Shown: positions 10,369 through 20,096 of the stretch, one piece after another
How positions within the stretch are numbered: position 1 is the first letter of the stretch
How the letters are laid out: each line of letters starts with the position of its first letter
NCBI RefSeq assembly: GCF_024814435.1
Contig: NZ_JANUXY010000001.1
Location: 310,001 to 374,000, forward strand
DNA from: Staphylococcus americanisciuri
Lineage (GTDB): Bacteria > Bacillota > Bacilli > Staphylococcales > Staphylococcaceae
Reading direction: 5' to 3'
Length of the DNA: 64,000 bases
The notes under the pieces: model-generated
What the model was told of the DNA's origin: nothing
Database searches by the model: none
The model's input: the letters and a program-made list of their open reading frames with translations, nothing else
Program-made: the position numbers and the translations under genes

Positions 10369-11091
10369 CTATTTCGTAGCCACAAAAAATAATCTGTCAC
10401 TCGTAGTATCACAATTATTAGGATCGAAATCATAAAAAGTAATGATATTCTTGAAACCGATTGAATCTAACATATGATAGTATATCGCTTTATCTAACGT
10501 TCTTTGAAATTGCGATTCATCATAGCGTTTATAGAGACCATTTTCTTGTTGAACGAAAAATGTTAAGTCATGCCAAACGCTATGTGGTAGTTCCCCTACT
10601 TCTGTCTGCCAAACAAGTGTTAGATTTTCACGATCGTCTAAATAGGTTGAACCGTTAAATTGTGTATCCATTTTATGTGTTGTATGAACATCGAATATTA
10701 AGACCCCATTAGGTTTTAAGTGTTGATAGACGTGATTAAAGGTAGCTAACACCTCTTCCTCATCTGTTAAATAATTCAACGAGTCACATAAAATTGTAAT
10801 CACATCAAAGTAGTTCGACAGTGAGAATGAAGTCATATCTCCTACAAGCCACTCTACTTTATCAGATTTTTGTTGTGCGTATGTGATCATTTCTTCACTC
10901 AAATCCATACCAACTACGCGATCGGCAAAATCTAAAAAAGCTGTCGTCAAAGTCCCTGTTCCACAGCCCAAATCTAATATCGCATCAATGTGTTTGTTAG
11001 GAAGATAATGTTGTATGAGTGCTTGCCATTGATTATAGGGTTGATCATCTGTCAACTTGTCATAAAATGCACTTAGTGTTTGATAAGCCAT
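10369..11091 (-). CDS. Class I SAM-dependent methyltransferase (YqeM-like)
   Basis: 240 residues. SAM-binding motif I is ILDLGCGTGTL (about 38-48), with an acidic motif II (VVGMDLSEEMI) and VEWLVGDM. The family member in B. subtilis is YqeM; the substrate is unknown. It overlaps rsfS by one base (TAATG), which fits translational coupling in the nadD-yqeK-rsfS-yqeM series. Confidence 0.85.
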   Translation of the reverse strand: MAYQTLSAFYDKLTDDQPYNQWQALIQHYLPNKHIDAILDLGCGTGTLTTAFLDFADRVVGMDLSEEMITYAQQKSDKVEWLVGDMTSFSLSNYFDVITILCDSLNYLTDEEEVLATFNHVYQHLKPNGVLIFDVHTTHKMDTQFNGSTYLDDRENLTLVWQTEVGELPHSVWHDLTFFVQQENGLYKRYDESQFQRTLDKAIYYHMLDSIGFKNIITFYDFDPNNCDTTSDRLFFVATK

Positions 11092-11447
11092 TATGCCTTG
11101 ATGACCTCATGATAACCTAAAATTTCAGCATCATGGTACAATTTTTCAAGATTATAGTAATCACGTTCATCTTTATGGAAGACATGGACAACTACATCGG
11201 CTAGATCGATTAGAATCCAACGTGCTTCATCATAGCCTTCCATTCGTTTGACATAAATGCCTTGTTCTTCAGCATGATCCTTTACAGATTTAGCAATTGC
11301 TTGCACTTGACGCTCATTATTTCCATGACATACTAAAAAATAATCGGCAATATCCGAAATTCCTTGCATATTGATGGAAATAATATCTTCCGCTTTTTTC
11401 TCATCTGCAGCTGTAACACTTAACATTAATAATTCATTTGCGTTCAT
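11091..11447 (-). CDS. rsfS: Ribosomal silencing factor RsfS
   Basis: 118 residues, family length. DYFLVCHGNNERQVQAIAKSV and DLADVVVHVFHKDERDYYNLEKLY are the RsfS signature. It binds uL14 on the 50S subunit and blocks subunit joining under starvation. It lies 17 bases after yqeK in the cluster. Confidence 0.96.
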   Translation of the reverse strand: MNANELLMLSVTAADEKKAEDIISINMQGISDIADYFLVCHGNNERQVQAIAKSVKDHAEEQGIYVKRMEGYDEARWILIDLADVVVHVFHKDERDYYNLEKLYHDAEILGYHEVIKA

Positions 11448-11464
11448 TTAATCATCCTTTATTT

Positions 11465-12028
11465 TCAATTAAAATTGTAATAGTTTAAACAGTCAATAGT
11501 CGGTTGGTAGACGCTGACATCTTTATTGACCAAGTGTAATACCGTTCTTTTGGAGATCTCATAAATAGTACGGTCTAAACCACCACCATTATAGATAAGG
11601 TCACGAATTTCATCCACACCTGGCGTTTCACGTTTAGGCTCAATATAGTCCGCAATAAAGACTAATTTTTCTGTTTTACTCATCTTTTTACGTCCAGTTG
11701 TATGATAATAAATAGCTTGTAATACTTCTTCATCAGTTACACCATATTGATGTTCCATTAGAACTGCGCATACGGGACCGTGTAATATTTCGGATCCGTA
11801 GCTTAATAAGTCAGAATCTAATTGATACTTAGTTACTTGCTGATACAAATAACTTAAATCATCATATTTACAGAAGTCATGCAAGATACCAGCGAGTTCT
11901 GCTTTGTCTTTATCCCCTTCATAGATTTCAGCTAACTTAACCGCTGTTTCAGCTACACGTAACGAATGTTTAAATCGTTTTTTCGGTAGCTTTTGTTCCA
12001 CAAGTTCAATAGCGAATTGTTTATCCAT
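11465..12028 (-). CDS. yqeK: HD-domain Ap4A hydrolase YqeK
   Basis: 187 residues. The HD motif is in AELAGILHDFCKYDD, with the first His in HSLRVAETAVKLAEIY and a later EILHGPVCAVLM. Members of this family hydrolyse diadenosine tetraphosphate symmetrically to ADP. Its start overlaps the end of nadD by eight bases. Confidence 0.93.
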   Translation of the reverse strand: MDKQFAIELVEQKLPKKRFKHSLRVAETAVKLAEIYEGDKDKAELAGILHDFCKYDDLSYLYQQVTKYQLDSDLLSYGSEILHGPVCAVLMEHQYGVTDEEVLQAIYYHTTGRKKMSKTEKLVFIADYIEPKRETPGVDEIRDLIYNGGGLDRTIYEISKRTVLHLVNKDVSVYQPTIDCLNYYNFN

Positions 12029-12587
12029 ACAATCCCCTCCTCAAAATATATGACTCAACATTTAACGGTACCCACATGTGTATCGTTTCGTTATTTTTGC
12101 ATCGATGTCGAACAATCGTAGAGCTAATTGCCATTTCAGGTATATCTATCGTGATGATAGATGCATCATCAGTCTTAATTTTTCTTCCACGATTCACCAC
12201 AATAAATGTGACGAATTCTTTTAATTCATCGATACGGTACCATTGGTCTAACTGATCGTATTGATCCGTACCTATTACGAAAAAAAGTTCAGTGTTTGGT
12301 TCGGTAGCATGAAGCGCTTTTAGTGTGTCGTATGTGTAACTTTTCCCTTTTCTTTCTATTTCATCTAAGCGCAAGGTCCCAAAACCTAAGTTGTCTATCA
12401 CCAATTGAATCATTGCCAGTCGATCTGTAATATCAATTGAATCATGATGTTCTTTAAGTGGGGACATATAGCTTGGCATAAAATAAAAAGCGTCCGGCTT
12501 TATCGCAGCATTTACTTCACTTGCAATCATCTCGTGGGCGCTGTGAATCGGATTGAATTGTCCTCCATATACAACAATGCGTTTCAT
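12021..12587 (-). CDS. nadD: Nicotinate-nucleotide adenylyltransferase
   Basis: 188 residues. The nucleotidyltransferase motif is GGQFNPIHSAH (consensus GGTFDPIHxGH) and the second motif is ISSTIVR. It makes deamido-NAD from nicotinate mononucleotide and ATP. It overlaps yhbY by one base upstream and yqeK by eight downstream. The Gln and Asn in the first motif differ from the common Thr and Asp but keep both His. Confidence 0.95.
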   Translation of the reverse strand: MKRIVVYGGQFNPIHSAHEMIASEVNAAIKPDAFYFMPSYMSPLKEHHDSIDITDRLAMIQLVIDNLGFGTLRLDEIERKGKSYTYDTLKALHATEPNTELFFVIGTDQYDQLDQWYRIDELKEFVTFIVVNRGRKIKTDDASIITIDIPEMAISSTIVRHRCKNNETIHMWVPLNVESYILRRGLYG

Positions 12588-12880
12588 TATGGTAACTCTA
12601 TTTGCTTGTTGTCTTTAGATTCACGATATAGCACGATAATTGAACCGATTAGCTGCACAAGATAACTATTCGTTGATCGTGCAAGTGTTGCTGCTAATTC
12701 ACTTTTATCTTCTAAGTTATTTTGTAAAATATGCACCTTAATAAGTTCACGTTTTTCTAATGCTTCGTCTATCTGTACAATCATATTATGATTAATCCCT
12801 GCTTTACCAATTTGGAAAATGGGATCAATATGATGTGCTTCACTTCTTAAAAAGCGTTTTTGTTTACCAGTTAATGTCAT
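12587..12880 (-). CDS. yhbY: YhbY-family CRM-domain RNA-binding protein
   Basis: 97 residues. LTGKQKRFLRSEAHHIDPIFQIGKAGIN is the start of the CRM domain; the GxxG loop and C-terminal IVLYRES follow. Associates with pre-50S ribosomal particles. It is coupled to nadD by a one-base overlap. Confidence 0.93.
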   Translation of the reverse strand: MTLTGKQKRFLRSEAHHIDPIFQIGKAGINHNMIVQIDEALEKRELIKVHILQNNLEDKSELAATLARSTNSYLVQLIGSIIVLYRESKDNKQIELP

Positions 12881-12903
12881 GACGACCTCCTATTAATAAT
12901 TGA

Positions 12904-13707
12904 TTACGAATATAAGCGGTTTTTAACGCATTGACGCATTACTTCAACATTAGCTTCTTTACTCGTCCAAAATTTGAAACTTTCAGCCCCTTGATAAATG
13001 AACATATCAAGACCATTATATGTGCGATAGCCACGTGCCTTAGCAGATTTTAAAAATGCTGTCTCAGCGGGAATATATATAATATCACAGACGAGCACAT
13101 CTTTTTTCAATTGTTTTAAAGCAACAACTTGATCTGTAGAGGCATGCATACCTACAGGCGTCGTATTGATAATTATATCGAATTGGTTTGCGATATTGTC
13201 TATATCTGACAAGTGATAAGGCTGCACCTCAAATTGCCAATTATCAAAACGAGACATAGTGCGATTTGCAACGGCAACGAGATGTTTGGACTGTTGAGAT
13301 AATGAATACGCAATTCCTTTGCTCGCACCACCCGCGCCGATGATTAGGATTTTAGCATTGTGCAAGTCACCGTAATGGTCAATTAAGCCTTTCACAAATC
13401 CCAATCCATCTGTATTATGTCCAATCCATTGATTATCCTTTATTAAAACGGTATTCACTGCACCAATTGCTTGCGCTTCTTCCGTCATAGTATCCAAATA
13501 TGGGATGATACGTTCTTTATGAGGAATCGTTACATTAAACCCATCTAAATCATATTCCACAGCAATATCGCGAATATGTTGAAAATGCTCAGGTGGAATG
13601 TTTAATGCTTGATAATGATAATCCAAATGCAAAGCTTCAAAATTGGCATGATGCATTAACGGCGATAGTGAATGCTCTATTGGATGTCCAATGACTGCAA
13701 ATTTCAT
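12904..13707 (-). CDS. aroE: Shikimate dehydrogenase (NADP+)
   Basis: 267 residues. FAVIGHPIEHSLSPLMHHANF binds shikimate. The catalytic Lys is in NVTIPHKERI and the Asp in HNTDGLGFV, with the NADP-binding GAGGASKGIAYSL. It reduces 3-dehydroshikimate in aromatic amino-acid synthesis. It is 11 bases after yqeH and 23 before yhbY. Confidence 0.97.
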   Translation of the reverse strand: MKFAVIGHPIEHSLSPLMHHANFEALHLDYHYQALNIPPEHFQHIRDIAVEYDLDGFNVTIPHKERIIPYLDTMTEEAQAIGAVNTVLIKDNQWIGHNTDGLGFVKGLIDHYGDLHNAKILIIGAGGASKGIAYSLSQQSKHLVAVANRTMSRFDNWQFEVQPYHLSDIDNIANQFDIIINTTPVGMHASTDQVVALKQLKKDVLVCDIIYIPAETAFLKSAKARGYRTYNGLDMFIYQGAESFKFWTSKEANVEVMRQCVKNRLYS

Positions 13708-13718
13708 ATAGCTTCCTC

Positions 13719-14819
13719 CTACATAATTGATGGACGCAAATAAACTTCTACATTTTGAGGCACAGTAACCATCACTTCAGCCCCTTCATCAATCGTAATG
13801 AACCCTAGCCCAGCTATCATTACATCGCTTTTACCATCTTCAGTGCGTAATGAAACTTGCTTTAATTGATTGAAATCAAAGCGTTCGCTATTAGATGGTG
13901 GAGCTAAGAGTTTACCTAATTGTTCTCGCCACAACTTATCGGCTTTTTCAAGTTTTGTACGATGAATATGCAATTCGTTTGAAAAATAACAAATAAGAGG
14001 ACGCTTTCCTCCGCTGATATAATCAATTCTTGCTAGACCGCCAAAGAATAAGGACTGTGCTTCATTTAATTGGTAGACACGTTGTTTGACTTCTTTTTTA
14101 GGCATAATCAAATTAAGTTCTTTTGTTGTAACATAGTGTGTCATTTGATGTGCTTGAACAATGCCAGGCGTATCATACATATAACTGTTATCATCTAATG
14201 GTATATCAATCATATCAAGCGTTGTTCCAGGCACTTTGGATGTCGTTATAACATTCTTCTCGCCGACACTTTCTTCAATTAACTTATTTACTAAAGTAGA
14301 CTTTCCAACGTTTGTTGTACCAACAATATAAACATCTTGATGATGACGGTGCTTCTCAATCGCTTGCATTAAGTCCTCAATACCGTACCCTTTCATTGCT
14401 GACAACAAGACAACATCATCAGGCATAAGTCCATATGCTTTAGCACTACGTCTTAACCATTCTGTCACACGTCGTTTATTAATCTGCTTTGGCAATAAAT
14501 CAATCTTATTTGCAGCTAAAATGATTTTTTTATTACCGACAATTCGTTTTAATGCATGGATAAATGACCCTTCAAAGTCAAAAACATCGACAAGGTTGAC
14601 AACAATTCCTTTTTTGTCAGCAAGCCCATTTAATAATGTTAAAAAGTCTTCACTTTCCATACCGACATCTTGAACTTCATTGTAATTTTTTAAGCGGAAA
14701 CAACGTCTACAAATAACATCTTCTTTGTCCAAACTTGCTTTGGGTACATAGCCCGCTTCATTTGGATTTTCAGATTGTAACGTTGCGCCACAACCGATAC
14801 ATTTTAATGCATTCGTCAT
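13719..14819 (-). CDS. yqeH: Circularly permuted ribosome-assembly GTPase YqeH
   Basis: 366 residues. An N-terminal treble-clef zinc finger (CIGCGATLQ and CRRCF) is followed by GTPase motifs in permuted order: NKIDLLPK (G4) precedes GTTNVGKSTL (G1) and DTPGI (G3). It is needed for 30S assembly. It is one base from yqeG, so co-transcribed. Confidence 0.97.
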   Translation of the reverse strand: MTNALKCIGCGATLQSENPNEAGYVPKASLDKEDVICRRCFRLKNYNEVQDVGMESEDFLTLLNGLADKKGIVVNLVDVFDFEGSFIHALKRIVGNKKIILAANKIDLLPKQINKRRVTEWLRRSAKAYGLMPDDVVLLSAMKGYGIEDLMQAIEKHRHHQDVYIVGTTNVGKSTLVNKLIEESVGEKNVITTSKVPGTTLDMIDIPLDDNSYMYDTPGIVQAHQMTHYVTTKELNLIMPKKEVKQRVYQLNEAQSLFFGGLARIDYISGGKRPLICYFSNELHIHRTKLEKADKLWREQLGKLLAPPSNSERFDFNQLKQVSLRTEDGKSDVMIAGLGFITIDEGAEVMVTVPQNVEVYLRPSIM

Positions 14820-14820
14820 A

Positions 14821-15348
14821 TTAAGACTCCTCCCATTTGATGTAACCTCTACGCTTGAAATGGTTCAAAATACGACGTTCAATTAAGCGGTTCACCTTTG
14901 TCGCTAGACCATCGGAGTTTTTCACGGGTACTACCATAATCGTGTATAGTCCACTGCGGTTACCACCAAAAACATCTGTCAACATTTGATCGCCAATGAC
15001 CACTACTTGATTTTTTTGTAAGCCCATTTGTTTTGTCGCCTTGCACAAAGACTTTCCTCGTGGTTTCTGAGCTTTAAAAATATAATCTACCTTTAAGTCT
15101 TTACAAAATGCTTTTACGCGTTTTTCATTATTATTCGATACAATTGTCACTTTAAAGCCACGTTCATCAAGTGATTTAAACCATTGTTCCACTTTAGGTG
15201 TTGGATTTGCTTCATCCCAACCGACAAGCGTATTATCTAAATCTGTAATAATACCTCGAATGTTACGCGCTTCTAATTGTTGAAAATCTATCTCGTGAAT
15301 ATCTCTCACATATTGGTTGGGTAAAAATAATCGTTTCAAAATCCCCAT
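14821..15348 (-). CDS. yqeG: HAD-family phosphatase YqeG
   Basis: 175 residues. The HAD motif I is DLDNTLVGWDE, motif II VSNNN, and motif III/IV GDQMLTDVFGGNR. The YqeG family is a HAD IIIA phosphatase, substrate unclear, nearly always next to yqeH. The first gene of the yqeG-yqeH-aroE-yhbY-nadD-yqeK-rsfS cluster. Confidence 0.93.
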   Translation of the reverse strand: MGILKRLFLPNQYVRDIHEIDFQQLEARNIRGIITDLDNTLVGWDEANPTPKVEQWFKSLDERGFKVTIVSNNNEKRVKAFCKDLKVDYIFKAQKPRGKSLCKATKQMGLQKNQVVVIGDQMLTDVFGGNRSGLYTIMVVPVKNSDGLATKVNRLIERRILNHFKRRGYIKWEES

Positions 15349-15419
15349 ACTGTGCCTCCAAATTAAATAACTTCATTCCAATCATTATAGCATATTCCTA
15401 ATTTAAGCTATAGTCCTTA

Positions 15420-16106
15420 TTAGAGTTCTTCAATCAATGCGTAGACCATGTCACTAGAAGACTTAGCAGCTACTTTGAGAAAAGCATCAAAAGTCATGCT
15501 AGCTTCTCCATCAGCTAAATCAGAGATGGCACGTGTAATAATAAAAGGCTTTTTGAATTGGTAACATGTTTGTGCAATAGCTGCAGCTTCCATTTCAGCG
15601 GCAATTGCTTGAGGAAAGTTTTTTAAAATTGCTTCTCGTTGTGTTTCTGTACCAATAAAGCTATCACCAGAGACAATTACCCCTTCTATTACAGATTGAT
15701 TAAGCGTCTGTAAAACGTTTTTAACAGCTTCAGTCAAATACGCATCTGCAGGATATGTTGCGGGCATACCTGGAATCTGTCCCATTTTATAACCAAATGC
15801 TCTAGCGTCAGCATCATGATAGCCAACTTGAGTACTCACTACAACATCACCTAATGAAAGTCCAGGCTGTAATCCCCCTGCTGAACCTGTATTGATAATA
15901 TAATCAGGATTAAAGCGTTCAATCAATAGAGTTGTAGAAATGGCTACATTGACCTTACCAATGCCACTCTGTAACAGTACGACTTCTTTGTCTAGTAGTT
16001 CTCCTTTATAAAAAATAGTATGTGCCACTTGTATTTCTTCTAAATTTGTTAGCTGTTCTTTTAATATTTGAACTTCTTCTTCCATTGCACCAATAATCGC
16101 TATCAT
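15420..16106 (-). CDS. mtnN: 5'-methylthioadenosine/S-adenosylhomocysteine nucleosidase
   Basis: 228 residues. [26 protein letters not shown], the [11 protein letters not shown] substrate motif, and catalytic Asp in [11 protein letters not shown] are all present. It recycles the by-products of SAM-dependent reactions and feeds autoinducer-2 chemistry where luxS is present. TAGGAGG precedes its start. Confidence 0.97.
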   Translation of the reverse strand: MIAIIGAMEEEVQILKEQLTNLEEIQVAHTIFYKGELLDKEVVLLQSGIGKVNVAISTTLLIERFNPDYIINTGSAGGLQPGLSLGDVVVSTQVGYHDADARAFGYKMGQIPGMPATYPADAYLTEAVKNVLQTLNQSVIEGVIVSGDSFIGTETQREAILKNFPQAIAAEMEAAAIAQTCYQFKKPFIITRAISDLADGEASMTFDAFLKVAAKSSSDMVYALIEEL

Positions 16107-16225
16107 CTGTAGTGCCTCCTATATCAGCATTGTATTTTTTCAGTCGGTGCTATTTTACCATATTACATATTTACACTCATACCATTTTATAGTTATAACT
16201 TAGTATTGGTGATAGCATATAAAAT

Positions 16226-16256
16226 AAGCCAAGACAACTCATCATTGTCTCGACTT
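16226..16256 (-). terminator. Terminator of the 5-oxoprolinase operon
   Basis: The arms AAGCCAAGACAA and TTGTCTCGACTT pair with two wobble positions across a 7-base loop. ATTTTAT follows on the minus strand. It lies 20 bases after the stop of the permease gene. Confidence 0.72.
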
Positions 16257-16275
16257 ATAACATCTCTTAATTAAA

Positions 16276-17514
16276 TTATTGGTTCCAAAGGTCTGCTAAG
16301 CCTTGGAATGCAAAAAATCCAGTGAATAGTGTTACAATCACCGCTACAATTCCGAATACTAACATCCATGTAGGGTGTTTATAATCACCAACAATACGCT
16401 TGTTTTTCGAAGCGATTAATATGGTTCCAAGTGTAATCGGTAAGATCAAACCGTTTAAAGCACCAGCAATGATTAAAAGTTTAACCGGCTTACCGATAGA
16501 TAAGAAAATCAACGTTGAAATAAGAATAAATGTAATAACAACATAGTTATCGAACTTATTCAACTTTTTGTGCAATGTTTTGATAAAAGTTGTACTTGTA
16601 TATGCTGAACCAATAACAGATGACATGGCTGCTGCAAATAACACCACACCAAAGATATTTTTACCGATTGGCCCGATTGCATGTTCAAACACTGATGCAG
16701 GCGGGTTATCAGGATTTAAGGAAACACCTGTTACAACAACACCTAATACAGCTAAGAATAGCAGTCCACGCATGACACCTGTTGTTAAAATACCGGCAAT
16801 TGCTGAACGGTTAACGAACGGCAAGTAATCTTTCCCTTTAATATCGGCATCTAAAATACGATGTGCACCTGCAAATGTGATGTACCCTCCTACAGTTCCA
16901 CCAACCAACGTGATAATTGGTAGAACAAGTGCTGCTGGATTTTCTGGTAGTATCATATGCTTGGCTGCATCAGCATATGGTGGATTGGATTGAATCATAA
17001 CATACGCAACAACACCAATCATCAAAACACCCAAGAGCATTGTAACGATATCCATCATTTTTTGACCATTTTTTGATACGAATACAAGGATTGATATTAC
17101 AGCAGTAATCGCTGCGCCAATGCGTACGTCGATACCGAAAATGGCATTCATTCCAAGACCAGCACCCGCAATGTTCCCAATATTGAATGCCAGTCCACCT
17201 AGACCAATCAAGATGGAAATAAAAGTCCCTAATCCTTTAACGACTTCGTTAGCAATTTCTTGTCCACGATAGCCTGTTACGACCAATACACGCCAAATAT
17301 TAATTTGTGCACCAATATCAATAATAATCGATAATAATATAGCAAAAGCAAAACTTGCTAAAAACTGTTGCGTAAAAACAGCCGTTTGTGTTAGAAAGGC
17401 AGGACCGATTGCTGATGTCGCCATCAAAAAGACAGATCCTAATAATAAACGCCTGTGTGCTTTTGTAAACTGGAACTCTCCTGGATTTTTAATTTCATTT
17501 GAATTTGATTTCAT
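16276..17514 (-). CDS. NRAMP-like permease of the 5-oxoprolinase operon (YcsG-like)
   Basis: 412 residues with about eleven hydrophobic segments. ATSAIGPAFLTQTAVF and the GGTVGGYITFAGAHRIL region resemble the divergent NRAMP-like YcsG proteins found beside pxpABC. The classical NRAMP metal motif DPGN is not present, so metal transport should not be assumed. Its position as the last gene, four bases after pxpA, suggests uptake of 5-oxoproline or a related organic acid (inference). Confidence 0.8.
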   Translation of the reverse strand: MKSNSNEIKNPGEFQFTKAHRRLLLGSVFLMATSAIGPAFLTQTAVFTQQFLASFAFAILLSIIIDIGAQINIWRVLVVTGYRGQEIANEVVKGLGTFISILIGLGGLAFNIGNIAGAGLGMNAIFGIDVRIGAAITAVISILVFVSKNGQKMMDIVTMLLGVLMIGVVAYVMIQSNPPYADAAKHMILPENPAALVLPIITLVGGTVGGYITFAGAHRILDADIKGKDYLPFVNRSAIAGILTTGVMRGLLFLAVLGVVVTGVSLNPDNPPASVFEHAIGPIGKNIFGVVLFAAAMSSVIGSAYTSTTFIKTLHKKLNKFDNYVVITFILISTLIFLSIGKPVKLLIIAGALNGLILPITLGTILIASKNKRIVGDYKHPTWMLVFGIVAVIVTLFTGFFAFQGLADLWNQ

Positions 17515-17517
17515 ATA

Positions 17518-18279
17518 TTAACCCCCTATTTTGACAATCTTGACATTGACCTCCGATAACTTCTCTCTGATCTGTTTTACAAACGCTAATGCATGCGCAC
17601 CGTCCCCATGTACGCAGATTGTATCAGCAGAGATATTGATGTCTTCTCCAGTAATTGTTGTTGTCTTCCCTTCAGTTACCATGCGTATAACTTGTTGTAT
17701 TGCTTCTGATGTATCTTCTATTAATGCACCTGGTTTTTTTCTGCTTACAAGCTGACCATCTTTTTCGTAACGACGGTCTGCAAATACTTCAGACGCTGTT
17801 GATAAGCCAATTTTTTCAGCCTCTTCTAACAGCAATGAGTTGGATAATCCGACTAGATAAAGATTTGGATCAATATCATAAACTGCTTTGGCAATTGTTT
17901 TGGCAATCCCACGATTTTTCGCACCCATCTGATACAATGCACCATGTGGTTTTACATGATTGAGTTGCGCTTGATTTAAATCACAAAATGTCTTCAATGC
18001 GCCTATTTGATAAACCATCATGTTATAGATTTCATCAAGTGACATATCTAAATTACGACGACCAAATCCTTTCAAATCTGGAAAACCTGGGTGTGCACCA
18101 ATACTGACATTATGCGTCTTAGCATAGCGCACCGTGTCCGCCATAACGTTCTCATCTCCTGCATGAAAACCACATGCAACATTGGCTGATGTAATAAGTG
18201 GTAAGACAGCTTCATCATTACCAATTGTATAATTGCCAAAGCTTTCACCTAAATCACAGTTCAAATCTACCTTAATCAT
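17518..18279 (-). CDS. pxpA: 5-oxoprolinase subunit A
   Basis: 253 residues, LamB/YcsF family. [29 protein letters not shown] and [17 protein letters not shown] are the conserved blocks. With PxpB and PxpC it hydrolyses 5-oxoproline to glutamate with ATP. It overlaps accC by eight bases. An unbroken gene of usual length. Confidence 0.96.
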   Translation of the reverse strand: MIKVDLNCDLGESFGNYTIGNDEAVLPLITSANVACGFHAGDENVMADTVRYAKTHNVSIGAHPGFPDLKGFGRRNLDMSLDEIYNMMVYQIGALKTFCDLNQAQLNHVKPHGALYQMGAKNRGIAKTIAKAVYDIDPNLYLVGLSNSLLLEEAEKIGLSTASEVFADRRYEKDGQLVSRKKPGALIEDTSEAIQQVIRMVTEGKTTTITGEDINISADTICVHGDGAHALAFVKQIREKLSEVNVKIVKIGG

Positions 18280-19636
18280 GATTAACCCCCTTAATAATAC
18301 TATGTCTTTCTAAAAATTTAATGTCTACGTCACTGGCGTCGCCTTCACAGTATGGTGGATATGACAGTACTGCATATAAGAAATCTGCCGTAGTTGTGAA
18401 TCCATCGATAATCATCTCGTCTAATGTGACCTTCAATTTATCGATTGCATGTGCACGATTTTCTCCTTTGACAATAACTTTCGCAACAAGCGAATCGTAG
18501 TATGAGGAAACAGTATAACCACTATATAATAATGAGTCAACACGTACATTAAATCCTTGTGGCAAATGCAATCTTTGGACAGTTCCAGGAGTAGGTCTGA
18601 AAGCTTGTTCAGGATTCTCCGCATTGATACGCGCCTCAATGACATGTCCTTCAAAAGGAATATCTTCTTGTTTTAATGCCAACGTTCCCTCTTGCATAAT
18701 ACGCAATTGCTCGCGTACTAGGTCAACGTTTGTACGCATTTCAGTCACCGTATGTTCTACTTGGATACGTGCGTTCATCTCAATAAAATAATACGCATCT
18801 TCTGTCACTAAAAATTCGATAGTGCCTGCACTACGATAATTCGATGCCCGTGCAACTTTCACTGCATCATTACACATTTTCTCGCGCTTTTCTGGTGTTA
18901 ACGCGCTACACGGCGATTCTTCAATCAACTTTTGATTTTTACGTTGAACTGAACAATCTCGTTCGCCGAGATGAATAAAATTATTTTCCCCATCACCTAA
19001 TACTTGGACTTCCACATGTTTTGCAACTGGAATGAAGGCTTCAACATAAACACGGTCATCATTGAAATATTTATTTCCTTCACTTTTAGCTTCTTTAAAC
19101 GCTTGTTCTAACATGCTTTCATCTTTGACAATACGTATCCCTTTACCACCGCCACCACTGGCAGCTTTTATTACAAGCGGATAACCTAAAGATTCTGCTA
19201 ATTCTTTCACTTCCTCAACCGACTCAACAGCGCCCTTTGAACCTGGAATAATTGGTACACCTGCTTGATCAACTGTTTGTCGTGCCGTAATCTTATCCCC
19301 CATTAGCTCCATCGTTGTTTTAGTCGGGCCAATAAAATATAAGCCTTCTTCTTCAACTTTTTGTGCAAATACCGGACTTTCAGACAAGAAACCGTAACCT
19401 GGGTGTACCGCATTTGCATTTGTAATCTCTGCTGCAGAAAGGAGATTATGAATATTAAGGTAACTGTCTAATGGATTTGCATTGCCGATACATACCGCAT
19501 GATCAGCAAGCTTAACATGCAGGCTATCTTCATCACCTACCGCATAGACAGCGACAGATTCCATGTTCATTTCACGCAATGCACGAATAATTCGTACAGC
19601 GATTTCACCTCTGTTTGCGACTAATACTCGATACAT
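18272..19636 (-). CDS. accC: Biotin carboxylase subunit
   Basis: 454 residues. [20 protein letters not shown], the ATP-grasp glycine loop [14 protein letters not shown], and [15 protein letters not shown] are diagnostic of biotin carboxylase. It carboxylates biotin on its carrier. This copy is inside the 5-oxoprolinase operon rather than beside accB/fabricating genes, so it may serve a dedicated carboxylase, not acetyl-CoA carboxylase (inference). Confidence 0.93.
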   Translation of the reverse strand: MYRVLVANRGEIAVRIIRALREMNMESVAVYAVGDEDSLHVKLADHAVCIGNANPLDSYLNIHNLLSAAEITNANAVHPGYGFLSESPVFAQKVEEEGLYFIGPTKTTMELMGDKITARQTVDQAGVPIIPGSKGAVESVEEVKELAESLGYPLVIKAASGGGGKGIRIVKDESMLEQAFKEAKSEGNKYFNDDRVYVEAFIPVAKHVEVQVLGDGENNFIHLGERDCSVQRKNQKLIEESPCSALTPEKREKMCNDAVKVARASNYRSAGTIEFLVTEDAYYFIEMNARIQVEHTVTEMRTNVDLVREQLRIMQEGTLALKQEDIPFEGHVIEARINAENPEQAFRPTPGTVQRLHLPQGFNVRVDSLLYSGYTVSSYYDSLVAKVIVKGENRAHAIDKLKVTLDEMIIDGFTTTADFLYAVLSYPPYCEGDASDVDIKFLERHSIIKGVNHD

Positions 19637-19649
19637 CCGTACATCCCCC

Positions 19650-20096
19650 TTATTTTAATTTGACAATACATTGATTGTGTGCGATGTTTTCACCGTGGTC
19701 AACCAAGATTTCAGTAATTTCACCGCTCTCATCGGCAGTCACCTCGTTCATTACTTTCATCGCTTCCACATATCCAATAATATCGCCTTTTTGAATCACG
19801 TCTCCCACTTTAATAACCGGCTTTGTCAGTTCTTTTTCATCTTGTAAATAAAATGTACCAATCATTTGTGAACGAATCTCTTTAAATTCATCAGCTGATG
19901 TTGTTTCTTGAGGTTGTAATGCTGTTGCTTGTGGTACAGCTTGAGCAGGAGTGGTTGGGGCAAACGCATAATCGTCACTTTGTTGTGTTGCTGGAAGATC
20001 TAGTTCCAACTCCATCTCTTCATCACCATATCTAAAATGTTTCACACCATATGTTTTTAATAATGTGAGTGTTTGTTCAATTTGTTTTAAGTCCAT
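19650..20096 (-). CDS. accB: Biotin carboxyl carrier protein
   Basis: 148 residues. The C-terminal biotinyl domain has YVEAMKVMNEV, with the Lys that accepts biotin. It follows a Pro/Ala/Gln-rich linker. It overlaps pxpC by ten bases and is 13 bases before accC. Same remark as for accC: likely a dedicated carrier for the neighbouring KipI/KipA-type subunits. Confidence 0.94.
   Translation of the reverse strand: MDLKQIEQTLTLLKTYGVKHFRYGDEEMELELDLPATQQSDDYAFAPTTPAQAVPQATALQPQETTSADEFKEIRSQMIGTFYLQDEKELTKPVIKVGDVIQKGDIIGYVEAMKVMNEVTADESGEITEILVDHGENIAHNQCIVKLK

Noticed and set aside
16276-17514. Manganese transporter MntH
   Set aside because: The DPGN metal motif is missing and the gene lies in a 5-oxoprolinase operon.
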